A stretch of DNA of 64,000 bases from Paenibacillus_D sp047238105 (GCF_047238105.1 NZ_JBDFMD010000001.1:5270001-5334000); one strand, 5' to 3'; shown: positions 17,832-26,475, counted from the first letter of the stretch. Notes: generated by a model from the sequence alone, not told the origin. Made by a program: numbers and translations.

Positions 17832-18614
17832 ATGAACGAGATGAAGCAAAAAATCGCGGCAGCCTTGTCCGCCATCCAACAAGAGGAAGAGGTGCGCATA
17901 CTGTACGCCTGCGAGTCGGGCAGCCGGGCCTGGGGCTTCCCGTCCCGGGACAGCGACTACGACGTAAGATTTATCTATATTCGCAAGCCCGAATGGTACC
18001 TGTCGATCTTCGAGAAGCGCGACGTCATCGAGCGTCCGATCAATGACATGCTGGATATAAACGGCTGGGATCTAGGCAAGGCGCTGCTCCTGCTGCGCAA
18101 ATCCAACCCGCCGCTGCTCGAATGGCTGCAATCGCCGATCGTCTATCGGACGAACGAAGCTGTCACGGATCGTATCCGCCGGCTCTCGCCGGCTGCATTT
18201 TCCCCGAAGTCCTGCATGTATCACTATCTGCACATGGCCAGGGGCAACAACCGGGCATATCTTCAGGGCGGTCGGGTAAAGATCAAAAAGTACTTTTATG
18301 TACTGCGGCCGCTGTTGGCCTGCGGCTGGATCGAGCAGTACGGTACGCTGCCGCCAATCGCCTTCCAGCAGCTGGTCCGTGCTATGGTTCCGGAAGACAG
18401 CGGTCTGAGAGCGGCCATCGAAGGCTTGCTGGCCCGCAAGATGACCGGAGATGAACTCGATATTGAGCCGCGGATCGTGCCGATCAGCGATTTCCTAGAC
18501 GAGAAGATTGCTTATTACGAACAGGTCGCTCCGAAGATGAGCGGACACGTCACGATAGAAGATAGTCAGTTGGACGCGTTGTTCCGCGAAGTGCTGCAAG
18601 AGTCGTGGGCATGA
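17832..18614 (+). CDS. RlaP-like RNA repair nucleotidyltransferase
   Basis: Polymerase-beta-fold nucleotidyltransferase of the YcgL/RlaP group. The signature GSRAWGFPSRDSDYDVRFIY (from about residue 30) holds the GS and DxD metal-binding residues. The rest, with a DINGWDLGKALLLL helix and a C-terminal helical region, fits the full family length of about 250 residues. The family is predicted to add nucleotides to broken RNA ends and is known to occur next to RtcB, as here, with 38 bases between them. That neighbourhood supports a two-gene RNA repair operon. Activity has not been read from sequence alone. Confidence 0.78.
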   Translation: MNEMKQKIAAALSAIQQEEEVRILYACESGSRAWGFPSRDSDYDVRFIYIRKPEWYLSIFEKRDVIERPINDMLDINGWDLGKALLLLRKSNPPLLEWLQSPIVYRTNEAVTDRIRRLSPAAFSPKSCMYHYLHMARGNNRAYLQGGRVKIKKYFYVLRPLLACGWIEQYGTLPPIAFQQLVRAMVPEDSGLRAAIEGLLARKMTGDELDIEPRIVPISDFLDEKIAYYEQVAPKMSGHVTIEDSQLDALFREVLQESWA

Positions 18615-18652
18615 GGAGCGAATAGTTTTCATAAAAGAGGAGTGTACGAACC

Positions 18653-19879
18653 ATGGCTTATCAAACCATCGACGGCGTGCGCGTCTGGGGCCATCCCGAG
18701 GACAGCGCGCTGTCACAGGCACAAACATGCGCGGCTACCGGCAATGTCGTCCAAACGCTGCTGATGGCGGATCATCACAAAGGCTACAGCCAGCCGATCG
18801 GCGGCGTTGTCGTCTACGACGGCCAGATCTCGCCTTCAGGCGTCGGCTACGACATCGCCTGCGGCAACAAAGCGGTCCGCACCTCTCGGATGGCGGCGGA
18901 TATCAAGCCGAAGCTGCCTCAGATCATGGATGCGATTGCCCGCAAGGTTTCATTTGGCGTGGGAAGGGTCAATCAAGAGAAGGTCGATCACGACCTGTTC
19001 GATGACCCGGACTGGGATGTCTACAAAGCGGTAGGCAAGCAGGAGCATGACAAGCTGAAGACGCTGGCGCAGAATCAATTAGGTACGGTGGGAAGCGGCA
19101 ATCATTTTGTGGATCTGTTCGAGGAAGCAGAGACTGGCAGGCTATGGGTGGCCAATCACTTCGGCAGCCGGGGCTTCGGTCACAAAACAGCAAGCGGGTT
19201 TATCAATCTGGCGGCAGGGCGGGAATTTCTGGGCAAAGCGCCGGGAGAGCAGATGGATCAGCCGCCGGTGCTGCTCGATCTGAGCAGCGAGCTGGGCGAC
19301 ATGTACTATCGGGCGATGAAGCTGGCAGGCCGGTATGCGTATGCGGGCCGGGACGAAGTGATGCGGACGGTGCTGTCGATCCTGGACGCTGACACTGACC
19401 TGACAGTGCACAACCATCACAATTTCGCCTGGAAAGAAACCCATGATGGCAGAGAAACGGTTGTCGTCCGCAAAGGCGCCACGCCGTCAGCGCCGGGGCA
19501 GACGGGCTTCATCGGCGGCAGCATGGGCGATATCTCCGTGATCGTGCGGGGCCAGGACACCGCCGAGAACCGCGATGCATACTACAGCACGGTGCATGGC
19601 GCCGGACGGATCATGAGCCGGACACGGGCTGCGGGCAAGATGAACTGGAAGACCCGCAGCCGCAGCGGCGGCGAGATCACACCTGAGCAGATGGAATCGG
19701 CGGTACGCGCTTTCGGCGTCGAGCTGAGGGGAGCCGGTACCGACGAGAGTCCGTTTGTCTACTGCAAGCTGCAGGAAGTACTGGATGCCCATAGCGAGAC
19801 GATCGAGGTGCTGCATGTGTTGAAGCCGATCGGCGTATGCATGGCTGGTGCGGACGAGTTTGATCCGTACAAGGATTGA
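18653..19879 (+). CDS. rtcB: RtcB-family RNA ligase (short type, paired with RlaP)
   Basis: Joins 2',3'-cyclic phosphate or 3'-phosphate RNA ends to 5'-OH ends with GTP and Mn2+. Visible signatures: metal-binding GYDIACGNK (residues about 64-72), GTVGSGNHFVDL, the VHNHHNFAWKE histidines, and STVHGAGRIMSR with the His that carries GMP. At 408 residues it is shorter than E. coli-type enzymes but complete. AAAGAGGAG precedes the ATG. It lies directly after the RlaP-like gene. A second, distinct rtcB is at 49146. Confidence 0.92.
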   Translation: MAYQTIDGVRVWGHPEDSALSQAQTCAATGNVVQTLLMADHHKGYSQPIGGVVVYDGQISPSGVGYDIACGNKAVRTSRMAADIKPKLPQIMDAIARKVSFGVGRVNQEKVDHDLFDDPDWDVYKAVGKQEHDKLKTLAQNQLGTVGSGNHFVDLFEEAETGRLWVANHFGSRGFGHKTASGFINLAAGREFLGKAPGEQMDQPPVLLDLSSELGDMYYRAMKLAGRYAYAGRDEVMRTVLSILDADTDLTVHNHHNFAWKETHDGRETVVVRKGATPSAPGQTGFIGGSMGDISVIVRGQDTAENRDAYYSTVHGAGRIMSRTRAAGKMNWKTRSRSGGEITPEQMESAVRAFGVELRGAGTDESPFVYCKLQEVLDAHSETIEVLHVLKPIGVCMAGADEFDPYKD

Positions 19880-19921
19880 GCGGGAGCTTCACGGTACAGC
19901 TTGTGCTCTGTAGAAAGGAGC

Positions 19922-20314
19922 TTAGCCCTTGTCTTGCTCCTGCTCAGTCAGACGCTGCCTGATCTTCTCCTCGTAAGGACCGAAAGCGGCGGCGGTCTGC
20001 CAGCCCCGCGATTCCATCAGCGACTGGTAGCGCATCCGTTTCAGCGAGAGCTCGCGGTCCAGCTTCACGCGCTCGCTGTCATCCCGGCAGCAGGCGAGGA
20101 GCTGCTCCAGCGAGACCATATCTTTGCGAAGCTGCATTTCCTCGGGGAGTACGCCGGCATTTTTGAGCAGCTTGTAGCTTGCGCGCAGCTCCTGCGGGAC
20201 AGCCGCGTCGTCGTCCAGCTTCAGCGGCTTGCCTGCGCCCGGCAGCCGGTCAAAGTCCCCCTTGCGCATCGCCTCCTGAATCTTCTCCTCTACGATCGCT
20301 GACATCCAGTCCAT
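19922..20314 (-). CDS. DUF1992 (DnaJ-C28-like) family protein
   Basis: Small soluble protein with the DUF1992 core: IVEEKIQEAMRKGDFDRLPG then GKPLKLDDD, followed by a charged helical tail, 130 residues. Its function is unknown; the domain is also found in DNAJC28 proteins. The frame extends upstream to 20404, but GGGGAGGAG sits eight bases before the ATG at 20314, and the family starts there. It is convergent with rtcB. Confidence 0.82.
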   Translation of the reverse strand: MDWMSAIVEEKIQEAMRKGDFDRLPGAGKPLKLDDDAAVPQELRASYKLLKNAGVLPEEMQLRKDMVSLEQLLACCRDDSERVKLDRELSLKRMRYQSLMESRGWQTAAAFGPYEEKIRQRLTEQEQDKG

Positions 20315-20453
20315 CTCCAATCTCCTCCCCACATGCTTGTCCGGTCGCACCGGATAACTTAATGTTGTAGTATACCCATATGAGATCAGTTTATCATAAT
20401 GCAAGTGTGGCGAGGAGGCGCGTTATGGGTATTACCCAGCATTATAGGGGTGA

Positions 20454-20467
20454 AGGCTTCAAAGCCT
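20454..20467 (+). promoter_or_regulatory. Palindrome before the XRE regulator
   Basis: AGGCTT-CA-AAGCCT is a perfect 6-bp inverted repeat 36 bases before the regulator start, followed by the A/T-rich TATATATTTAAAG. It could be an autoregulatory operator. A second imperfect palindrome, GGGTATTACCC, lies at about 20427. Confidence 0.35.
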
Positions 20468-20503
20468 ATATATTTAAAGACTTGAAGGCAGGTGGTTGAA
20501 AAA

Positions 20504-21301
20504 ATGAGTGCTGCGACCAGCAAAGCGAAAAAGCTGGGTGAATATCTGAAATCGCGAAGGGAACGCTTGAAACCGGAGTCAGCCGGCATCGCGCCGGTCC
20601 GCAGTCAACGGCGTACGCCCGGTCTGCGGAGAGAAGAGGTGGCTATGTTGGCAGGGGTGAGCGTCACCTACTACACCTGGCTTGAACAAGGCCGGTCCGT
20701 CACGGCTTCAGTGGAGGTCATACGGAGTCTGGCAAAGGCGCTTCAGCTGACTACGGAGGAGAGCGCACACTTGTACCAGCTGTGGGACCCCAGTGAAGGG
20801 AAGGAGGGTGCCACCCCGGGTGGTGTCCATCAGGACAAGCTGCAGAGCACGGTCGATGCCTTTCCCTATCCTGCCTTCATTACCAATGACCGCACCGAGC
20901 TGCTGGTCTGGAACCGCGGGGTTGCCGAATGGCTAATTGACTTTGGTGAATTGCCGCCGGAGCAGCGCATTTTCATCAACCTGCTGTTCACCCATCCAGG
21001 TCTGCGCGAGCGGATTGTGGACTGGGAGGTGTTTGCGCAATTTGCCGTGTCGGTATTTCGGACGTATGTTGATCAGCATTCAGGCGATCTCTGGTATGAA
21101 ACCGTTGTGGCCGAGCTCATCCGGGAAAGTCCCTCGTTTGCCGAGCTGTGGCTCCGTTATGATATCGGGATTCCGAAAGTCAGCCGGGTGATGGTGCAGC
21201 ATCCAGCAGCGGAAGCGCCGAAGGTTTTTGATGTTCAATCCTGGTCCAGCGCCTCCGATACCGAGCGGGTGCATATGTGTCTGTACACGCCAGCACGATA
21301 G
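20504..21301 (+). CDS. XRE-type regulator with MmyB-like ligand domain
   Basis: DNA-binding regulator. It has an N-terminal helix-turn-helix (residues about 5-75; RTPGLRREEVAMLAGVSVTYY) and a C-terminal MmyB-like PAS-type domain (PAFITNDRTELLVWNRGVAEWL) thought to bind a small hydrophobic ligand. Proteins of this build often control a neighbouring oxidoreductase, here the aldo/keto reductase 124 bases downstream. A GTG at 20492 is an alternative start; the ATG at 20504 has GGCAGGTGG at a fair distance. Confidence 0.88.
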   Translation: MSAATSKAKKLGEYLKSRRERLKPESAGIAPVRSQRRTPGLRREEVAMLAGVSVTYYTWLEQGRSVTASVEVIRSLAKALQLTTEESAHLYQLWDPSEGKEGATPGGVHQDKLQSTVDAFPYPAFITNDRTELLVWNRGVAEWLIDFGELPPEQRIFINLLFTHPGLRERIVDWEVFAQFAVSVFRTYVDQHSGDLWYETVVAELIRESPSFAELWLRYDIGIPKVSRVMVQHPAAEAPKVFDVQSWSSASDTERVHMCLYTPAR

Positions 21302-21424
21302 CCGGTGCCGGGTCGTATCCTGGTAATCTGGCTACTAGTATAACCTTGGAGTGGCTGGGCATCCCGCTGTCGGGTAGACTTTTCTTGCGGGTCCAACACA
21401 TACAATACGAGGAGGTTGTACAAC

Positions 21425-22375
21425 ATGCAGACACGACAGCTGGGACGTCAAGGACTGGAAGTATCCGCGCTGGGGTTAGGGACGATGATGATGCCAGACG
21501 ATGATCGATCCGTCCGCACGATTCATGGGGCACTTGATCTGGGGGTGACGCTCTTCGATACAGCCGATCTGTACGGGGATTTCACGGCAGGGCGATTTGG
21601 CGGCAACGAAAAGCTGGTGGGACGCGCATTCAAAGGAAAACGGGAGAATGCCATCATCGCTACCAAGTTCGGCATTACGCACGGACAGGGGCCGAAAGGC
21701 GATCCCGCTTATATCAAAAAATCGGTCGATGCCAGTCTGTACAGTCTCGGCACGGACTATATCGATCTGTATTACCAGCACCGGCCCGATCCGAACACGC
21801 CGATTGAAGAGACGGTGGGGACGCTGGCCGATCTCGTACAGCAGGGAAAAGTACGTTATATCGGATTGTCCGAGGCGCCGCCCGAGACGATCCGTCGTGC
21901 CCACGCGATACATCCGATCTCGGCTGTGCAGACCGAGTATTCATTATGGAGCCGTGAGCTGGAGGATGAGGTGCTGCCCGTGCTCCGGGAACTGGGCATC
22001 GGCCTGGTGCCTTACAGTCCGCTCGGCAGAGGCTTCCTGACCGGCCAGATCAAGAAGCCGGAGGATCTGCCGGCGGACGATTACCGTCACCATTTCCCCC
22101 GGTTCCAGGGTGACAATTTCTACAAAAATATCGAAGTCGTCGGCCTGATCGAGGAGATGGCGGCACGGAAACGGTGCACGCCTGCCCAACTGGCGCTTGC
22201 TTGGCTGCTGGCCCAGGGCGAAGGCGTCGTACCGATCCCCGGCACCAAGCGGCTGGAGCGTGTAGAAGAAAATCTCGGCGCCCTGCAGGTCGAGCTGTCG
22301 GCAGACGACCTCGCGGCAATCGAGCGGATCTCCCCCAAGAACGTCGCCGCGGGCAGCCGCTTTGGCGCCTTCTAG
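21425..22375 (+). CDS. Aldo/keto reductase
   Basis: NADPH-dependent oxidoreductase of the AKR superfamily with the (beta/alpha)8 fold. Motifs: catalytic Asp in TLFDTADLYG, Lys in IATKFG, the YYQHRPDP His region, and the NADPH-binding end region VVPIPGTKRLERVEENLGA. Length 316 residues, like plant-auxin-induced/YhdN-type reductases. AGGAGG precedes the ATG at 21425; a TTG at 21416 is less likely. It is probably controlled by the adjacent XRE/MmyB-type regulator. The natural aldehyde or ketone substrate is unknown. Confidence 0.92.
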   Translation: MQTRQLGRQGLEVSALGLGTMMMPDDDRSVRTIHGALDLGVTLFDTADLYGDFTAGRFGGNEKLVGRAFKGKRENAIIATKFGITHGQGPKGDPAYIKKSVDASLYSLGTDYIDLYYQHRPDPNTPIEETVGTLADLVQQGKVRYIGLSEAPPETIRRAHAIHPISAVQTEYSLWSRELEDEVLPVLRELGIGLVPYSPLGRGFLTGQIKKPEDLPADDYRHHFPRFQGDNFYKNIEVVGLIEEMAARKRCTPAQLALAWLLAQGEGVVPIPGTKRLERVEENLGALQVELSADDLAAIERISPKNVAAGSRFGAF

Positions 22376-22380
22376 CTCCA

Positions 22381-23019
22381 CTACGACCCGATTCGCGTGC
22401 GCGTGATCTCCAGGGCCTCGCTTTTCAGATCGGCGATCTCGCGGATCTGGGCGGCGAGGCTTTTGGCATAGCGCGTCTTGACGGCTTGGTCGCGAAGCGC
22501 GGCGAGATTGATCTCCACCGTTAGTCCGGCAGACTGGGCGGCCGCGTCGAAGAGGATGGCGCCGATCCCGAGGTCGGAGATGACATGCGGGTTGCAGATC
22601 GCAGCAAGGCGTTGCGTACAGCGGATGCCATCCCCGCATAGCCGGACCAGCTGCAGCGGTACCTCGATTGCCTCCTCGGTAGCCTTGTCGAGGGCTTGCC
22701 GGCGGGCGAGCTTGTCTTCCGCTGTCTCCTTGGGCAGCCGCAGCGCTGCCATGTAGCCGTCAAAGGCTGTAATATCCGCATGCATCAGACGCTCACAGGA
22801 AGCCGTCAACGTCTGCAGCAGCCGGATCGCTTCATCGGTCTGGCCGCGATGCTCGGCGTACTTGTCGCCCTGAGACAGCCGGGCGGCCATCGAGGTCATG
22901 GCTGCGGCGAGCGCCGCAGCCAGGGAAGCGACGCTGCCGCCGCCCGGCGTCGGCTCGGCACTGGCGGCACGCTCCAGGAACGTGCGGGTCGGATGATCCC
23001 AGGTAAGCTGCTCCGTCAT
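22381..23019 (-). CDS. fchA: Methenyltetrahydrofolate cyclohydrolase / formiminotransferase-cyclodeaminase family
   Basis: All-helical FTCD_C-type enzyme, 212 residues, with the family start ERAASAEPTPGGGSVASLAAALAAAM. FchA hydrolyses 5,10-methenyl-THF to 10-formyl-THF; relatives deaminate formimino-THF. It overlaps folD by four bases (ATGA), so the two are translationally coupled and work on the same one-carbon steps. AGGAGGCG precedes the ATG at 23019. A GTG six bases upstream is possible. It is co-controlled by the ZTP riboswitch upstream of folD. Confidence 0.88.
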   Translation of the reverse strand: MTEQLTWDHPTRTFLERAASAEPTPGGGSVASLAAALAAAMTSMAARLSQGDKYAEHRGQTDEAIRLLQTLTASCERLMHADITAFDGYMAALRLPKETAEDKLARRQALDKATEEAIEVPLQLVRLCGDGIRCTQRLAAICNPHVISDLGIGAILFDAAAQSAGLTVEINLAALRDQAVKTRYAKSLAAQIREIADLKSEALEITRTRIGS

Positions 23020-23873
23020 TTCCACGCCTCCTCAAATTGTGTCCTGACAGCTGTCATCAAATTCTCGAACAGGATAGCGGTCGTCAAGGTGCCGACACCG
23101 CCAGGCACGGGGGATAATGCGGCGGCGCGGTCGCGCGCCTCGGACGAGACATCGCCGACGATTCGCCCGTCCTCTGTCTCATGGATGCCGGCATCGATGA
23201 CAGCCAAGCCATCATGCACCATCGATCCCTTGACCGTATCGGGACGCCCTACGGCGACAAAGGCGATGTCGGCATGTCCCAGGTGAAAGGCAAGATCCGG
23301 GGTCCGCGAGTGACAGACGGTTACGGTCGCCTGCTCGTGCTGCAGCATATGGAAGAGCGGCATGCCGACGGTCTGGCCTCGGCCGACCAGGGTCACATTT
23401 TTGCCCTCCAGTGTATAGCCATAATGCTTAAGCAGCCGGATGCAGGCTTGAGGGGTTGCCGGGTACAGTCCGGGCTCGCCTGTCCTCGTGGCCTGCTGGT
23501 TCCAGTGGTTCACTCCATCGATATCTTTCTCGGCACAGACAGCATTCTCCAGATGCCTGCCCGCGAGATGCGGAGGCAGGGGCAGCTCGAGCAGGATGCC
23601 ATGTACCCTCGGGTCCCCGTTCCAGGCTTCGAGCATGTTCAGCACTTCATCCTCGCTTACATCCGCGCTTGCGGTGTGCATCTCATAGTTGATGCCCAGC
23701 CTCTCGGCTACCTTCCGCTTGGCCGCGGCATAGTACGCCGATGCCGGATCACCCTCCACCAGCAGCACGGCCAGCGTGGGGTAGATCCCTTTTTGTTTGC
23801 ATGCTCCAACCTCCATCTTGACCTGGCGGTACACCTCATCAGCAGCTTCCTTGGCTTTCATAATGACAGTCAT
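23016..23873 (-). CDS. folD: Bifunctional methylene-THF dehydrogenase/cyclohydrolase FolD
   Basis: Converts 5,10-methylene-THF to methenyl-THF and 10-formyl-THF with NADP. The catalytic Tyr and Lys are in ASAYYAAAKRKVAERLGI; DIDGVN and the dinucleotide-binding loop VTLVGRGQTVGMP and end motif SPVPGGVGTLT are clear. It departs from the usual sequence in places: LYPATPQAC where most have PCTP. It may therefore be a second, specialised copy (inference). Start ATG follows GAAGGAGG. A separate fchA directly behind it suggests a high demand for the cyclohydrolase step when purine precursors are short. Confidence 0.93.
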   Translation of the reverse strand: MTVIMKAKEAADEVYRQVKMEVGACKQKGIYPTLAVLLVEGDPASAYYAAAKRKVAERLGINYEMHTASADVSEDEVLNMLEAWNGDPRVHGILLELPLPPHLAGRHLENAVCAEKDIDGVNHWNQQATRTGEPGLYPATPQACIRLLKHYGYTLEGKNVTLVGRGQTVGMPLFHMLQHEQATVTVCHSRTPDLAFHLGHADIAFVAVGRPDTVKGSMVHDGLAVIDAGIHETEDGRIVGDVSSEARDRAAALSPVPGGVGTLTTAILFENLMTAVRTQFEEAWK

Positions 23874-23909
23874 TGCGGAAGACCTCCTTCAGAATAGGCT
23901 TCAAGAACG

Positions 23910-23964
23910 AAAAAAAGCATCTGTACGAAGCTCGTCATCAGACGAAGCCGCGTTCAGATACTTT
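23910..23964 (-). terminator. Expression platform terminator of the ZTP riboswitch
   Basis: On the minus strand AAGTATCTG pairs with CAGATGCTT (one G-U), an inner stem GCTTCGTC/GACGAGC extends it, and a run of seven T follows. Its 5' arm begins right after the aptamer's CGCCTGGGA, so ligand binding can compete with terminator formation. Confidence 0.82.
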
Positions 23965-23965
23965 T

Positions 23966-24044
23966 CCCAGGCGAACGGAATAGTCGGACCTGCAGGCTCC
24001 CTTGTGGTTGATTCCACTCGCATCGCCAGTTGCCGCAGGGTGTT
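23966..24044 (-). ncRNA. ZTP (pfl) riboswitch aptamer
   Basis: Senses the purine intermediates ZTP/ZMP and turns on one-carbon genes. On the minus strand the conserved blocks appear in order: CCTGCGGCAACTGGCGA, a small GTGG/CCAC hairpin, GGGAGC with the closing GCAGG, a linker, and finally CCGTTCGCCTGGG, the highly conserved 3' part. P1 forms from CCTGC and GCAGG. It is followed directly by a terminator and then folD, a known target class of this riboswitch. Identified by eye; an Rfam search would settle it. Confidence 0.85.
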
Positions 24045-24116
24045 TGATCTATTCTAGCAGAGAAGGGGAAAGTTGGAAAGAGGGGGTGGAGATTATTTTG
24101 GTGGCAGATACAGGCT

Positions 24117-24875
24117 CTAGCGAACTCTAACCGCAGAGATGCGCAGCCGACTGATATCGATCATCCATCGCTCGCCGTCGTAAAGCTGGGGCCGGAGCCT
24201 ATCTTCGACGTTCTGGATGATCGCAGCCTGCTCGGGAGGACTAAGATCGGGTAGCAGAACTGAAGAAAAGCTGGCCAGCCATCTCTGCAGGCCGTCTTCC
24301 CCTTGCAGCGGTCTGGCATGCCCCGTGTGCTGGGCGTAGGTGACGCGAAAGCCGATCCGTTCGAGAAGGCTGGCGTACTGACCAATGGTGGGGTGATACC
24401 ATGGGTTGCGGCCTTCCCACGCGTAGCCTTGACTCGTCAAGACCTGTTCGAGCCCAGTGAGGATCGCAGCAGTGTTGCCCTGCCCGGCGAACTCGGCGAC
24501 GAACCGGCCGCCCGGGCGGAGCGCCAGTCGGATGGAAGCGGCGGCGGCTTCGGCGTCTGCGACCCAATGCAGGACCGCGTGGGAGAAAACCGCATCATAG
24601 GGATGCGCACTGCGGTAACTGGTCAGGTCCGACACCTGGAGATCCAGCTGCGGATGCTGCACACGGGCCCTGGCGATGGCTTCCGCCGAACTGTCGATGC
24701 CTTGCACAGCTGCTCCGGAGGCGGCGATCCGGGCGGTCAGATCCCCCGAACCGCACCCGGCGTCGAGGATACGCTCTCCCGGCCGGGGCTGCAGCAGCGC
24801 CAACAGCTCATCGATGGGCTGTTGGAACTGGCGCGCTGCGTCTGGACGGGATGGCCCATTCCAACCATGAGCCAT
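24117..24875 (-). CDS. Class I SAM-dependent methyltransferase
   Basis: Rossmann-fold methyltransferase. Motif I is ILDAGCGSGDLTARIA (about residue 36), an acidic motif II follows at GIDSSAEAI, and FSHAVLHWV is the post-II motif. It resembles trans-aconitate/type 11 methyltransferases; the acceptor is unknown. It starts three bases after the stop of the thioredoxin-reductase-like gene, with its GGAGGCG site inside that gene's end, so the two form an operon. Confidence 0.85.
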   Translation of the reverse strand: MAHGWNGPSRPDAARQFQQPIDELLALLQPRPGERILDAGCGSGDLTARIAASGAAVQGIDSSAEAIARARVQHPQLDLQVSDLTSYRSAHPYDAVFSHAVLHWVADAEAAAASIRLALRPGGRFVAEFAGQGNTAAILTGLEQVLTSQGYAWEGRNPWYHPTIGQYASLLERIGFRVTYAQHTGHARPLQGEDGLQRWLASFSSVLLPDLSPPEQAAIIQNVEDRLRPQLYDGERWMIDISRLRISAVRVR

Positions 24876-24878
24876 CGT

Positions 24879-25808
24879 TCACGCCTCCTGAGACTGCTTG
24901 TGCCAGTCTTCCTCAGTCAGATCGGCATGGACGCCGATGCCAGCGCGGCTGCCGGAGGCTGCGGCGAAGATCAACTGGGAGGGCATAACATACGAAGCAT
25001 CCCCTGCGGCGTAGACGCCGGATGCTGTCGTCCGTCCCATCGCGTCGACGACGAGACCGTCCATTTCATTCTTCTCGCATCCCAGAGATTCATGGAGCAC
25101 GAGCTGCGGCACCTGGGCAGGGGAGAGGAAGCCGCCAGTGCGGGCGATCCGCGTGCCGTCAGTGAAGACAACCGCCTCCAGTTGTCCGTCCTGACCGGCA
25201 AATGCGGCAACCGGCGTGTCGATAACCCGTACGTTCCTTGCCGCCAACTGCTCTCTTTCCTCTTCCGTTACCGTTCCTTTTCCGTTGGTGCACAAGATAA
25301 GGTCGCGGCTCCAGTTCATGAGCAGCTTGGCCTTATGGAAGAGATCGCTGTTCTCCGAGAGGGCGACCAGCGGCTGATCGCGCAGCTCCCAGCCGTCGCA
25401 GAACGGGCAGTTGAACAGGCTCTTGCCATAATATTCGCGGGCCCCGTCGATTTCGGGCAGCACTTCTTTGAGCCCGGACGAGAGGATGATCTTGCGCGCC
25501 CGAATCCGCTTGCCTGCTGCCGTCTCCAGCTCGAAGCCATCTTCGAGCCGCCCGATGCGGATGACCTCCTCCTCGTGATGCTCTACACTCGGATAACGCA
25601 GCACTTCCTCATAACCGATGCGGCGGAACTCTTCAGGCTTGATACCATCACGGGTAATAAACCCGTGAGAAGCATGCGTCACCGCATTGCGCGGCTGATT
25701 GTTATCCAGCAGAGCTACGCGCCGCCTGGCCCGGCCGAGTACAAGCGCAGCGTTCAAACCGGCGGGGCCGCCGCCGACGATGGCACATTCGTAAGTATTC
25801 ATTGTCAT
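24879..25808 (-). CDS. Thioredoxin-reductase-like FAD/NAD(P) oxidoreductase
   Basis: Flavoprotein of the TrxB/GliT-like group. It shows FAD-binding GGGPAGLNAALVLGRA near the start, a redox pair in CPFCDGWE (about residue 135), and the second FAD motif GVYAAGDASYV. The CPFCDGWE form marks the branch whose members often act on low-molecular-weight dithiols rather than thioredoxin. 309 residues, full length. AGGAGGCAGG precedes the ATG. It is first in an operon with the methyltransferase and divergent from a GNAT gene across a palindrome. Confidence 0.87.
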   Translation of the reverse strand: MTMNTYECAIVGGGPAGLNAALVLGRARRRVALLDNNQPRNAVTHASHGFITRDGIKPEEFRRIGYEEVLRYPSVEHHEEEVIRIGRLEDGFELETAAGKRIRARKIILSSGLKEVLPEIDGAREYYGKSLFNCPFCDGWELRDQPLVALSENSDLFHKAKLLMNWSRDLILCTNGKGTVTEEEREQLAARNVRVIDTPVAAFAGQDGQLEAVVFTDGTRIARTGGFLSPAQVPQLVLHESLGCEKNEMDGLVVDAMGRTTASGVYAAGDASYVMPSQLIFAAASGSRAGIGVHADLTEEDWHKQSQEA

Positions 25809-25849
25809 TTTCCTGCCTCCTTAGCGGATTTAACAGACTCTTTAAGTCC

Positions 25850-25866
25850 TTTATTGAGACAATAAA
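25850..25866. promoter_or_regulatory. Palindromic operator between divergent genes
   Basis: TTTATTG-AGA-CAATAAA is a perfect 7-bp inverted repeat, 42 bases upstream of the oxidoreductase start. A TATAAT at 25881-25886 suits a plus-strand promoter for the GNAT gene. It is typical in size for MarR/HxlR-like dimers, but no such regulator lies next to it. Confidence 0.5.
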
Positions 25867-26024
25867 AGATCTTGTGTATCTATAATAGTCGTGATTGCGC
25901 CAGAATGTCAAGCGCATCTCACGTCTCTTATGTGCGAAAGAATCGCTTCCCTTTCCGGAACGCATGTTTCATAATCAAGAGAGAACTGAACAAGTCGATT
26001 TTATACTCAAAGGTGGCGTTCATC

Positions 26025-26462
26025 ATGCAGATCGAAAAAGCAACCGAAGCACACGTCGGCGATGTGGCCGAACTGGCCTTCCTGCTATGGCCGGACAGTG
26101 AAAAAGAGGAACTGCGGACGGAGTTCGCGGCGATGCTGCATTCTGACAACAATCAAGTCCTTGTTGCTGTCGCTGGTGAAGCACGCATCGGATTTATTCA
26201 TTTGTCGTTAAGAAAAGATTATGTCGAGGGGGCCGTCAGCAGTCCGGTTGGCTTTGTCGAGGGCATCTATGTGGCAGAGGGACATCGCGGTCAGGGCGTC
26301 TCCCGGGCACTGGTGAAAGCAGGATCCGAGTGGGCCAGAGCCGCGGGCTGCCGCGAGCTGGCGTCCGATACAGAGCTTCATAACACTGGCAGCCAGGCGT
26401 TTCACGAGCGGGTAGGCTTCCGGGAGGCTGGACGCATCGTCGCTTATATCAAGGATTTGTAG
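26025..26462 (+). CDS. GNAT acetyltransferase, aminoglycoside 6'-N-acetyltransferase-like
   Basis: Acetyl-CoA-dependent N-acetyltransferase. The acetyl-CoA loop is EGIYVAEGHRGQGVSRALV (about residues 80-98), and the C-terminal half ELASDTELHNTGSQAFHERVGF fits the AAC(6')-I subfamily. The ATG at 26025 has AAAGGTGG eight bases before it; an open stretch from 25872 contains the promoter and is not coding. Resistance function is only suggested by family. The membrane protein 13 bases downstream is likely co-transcribed. Confidence 0.83.
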   Translation: MQIEKATEAHVGDVAELAFLLWPDSEKEELRTEFAAMLHSDNNQVLVAVAGEARIGFIHLSLRKDYVEGAVSSPVGFVEGIYVAEGHRGQGVSRALVKAGSEWARAAGCRELASDTELHNTGSQAFHERVGFREAGRIVAYIKDL

Positions 26463-26475
26463 GGGAGACAACGCT

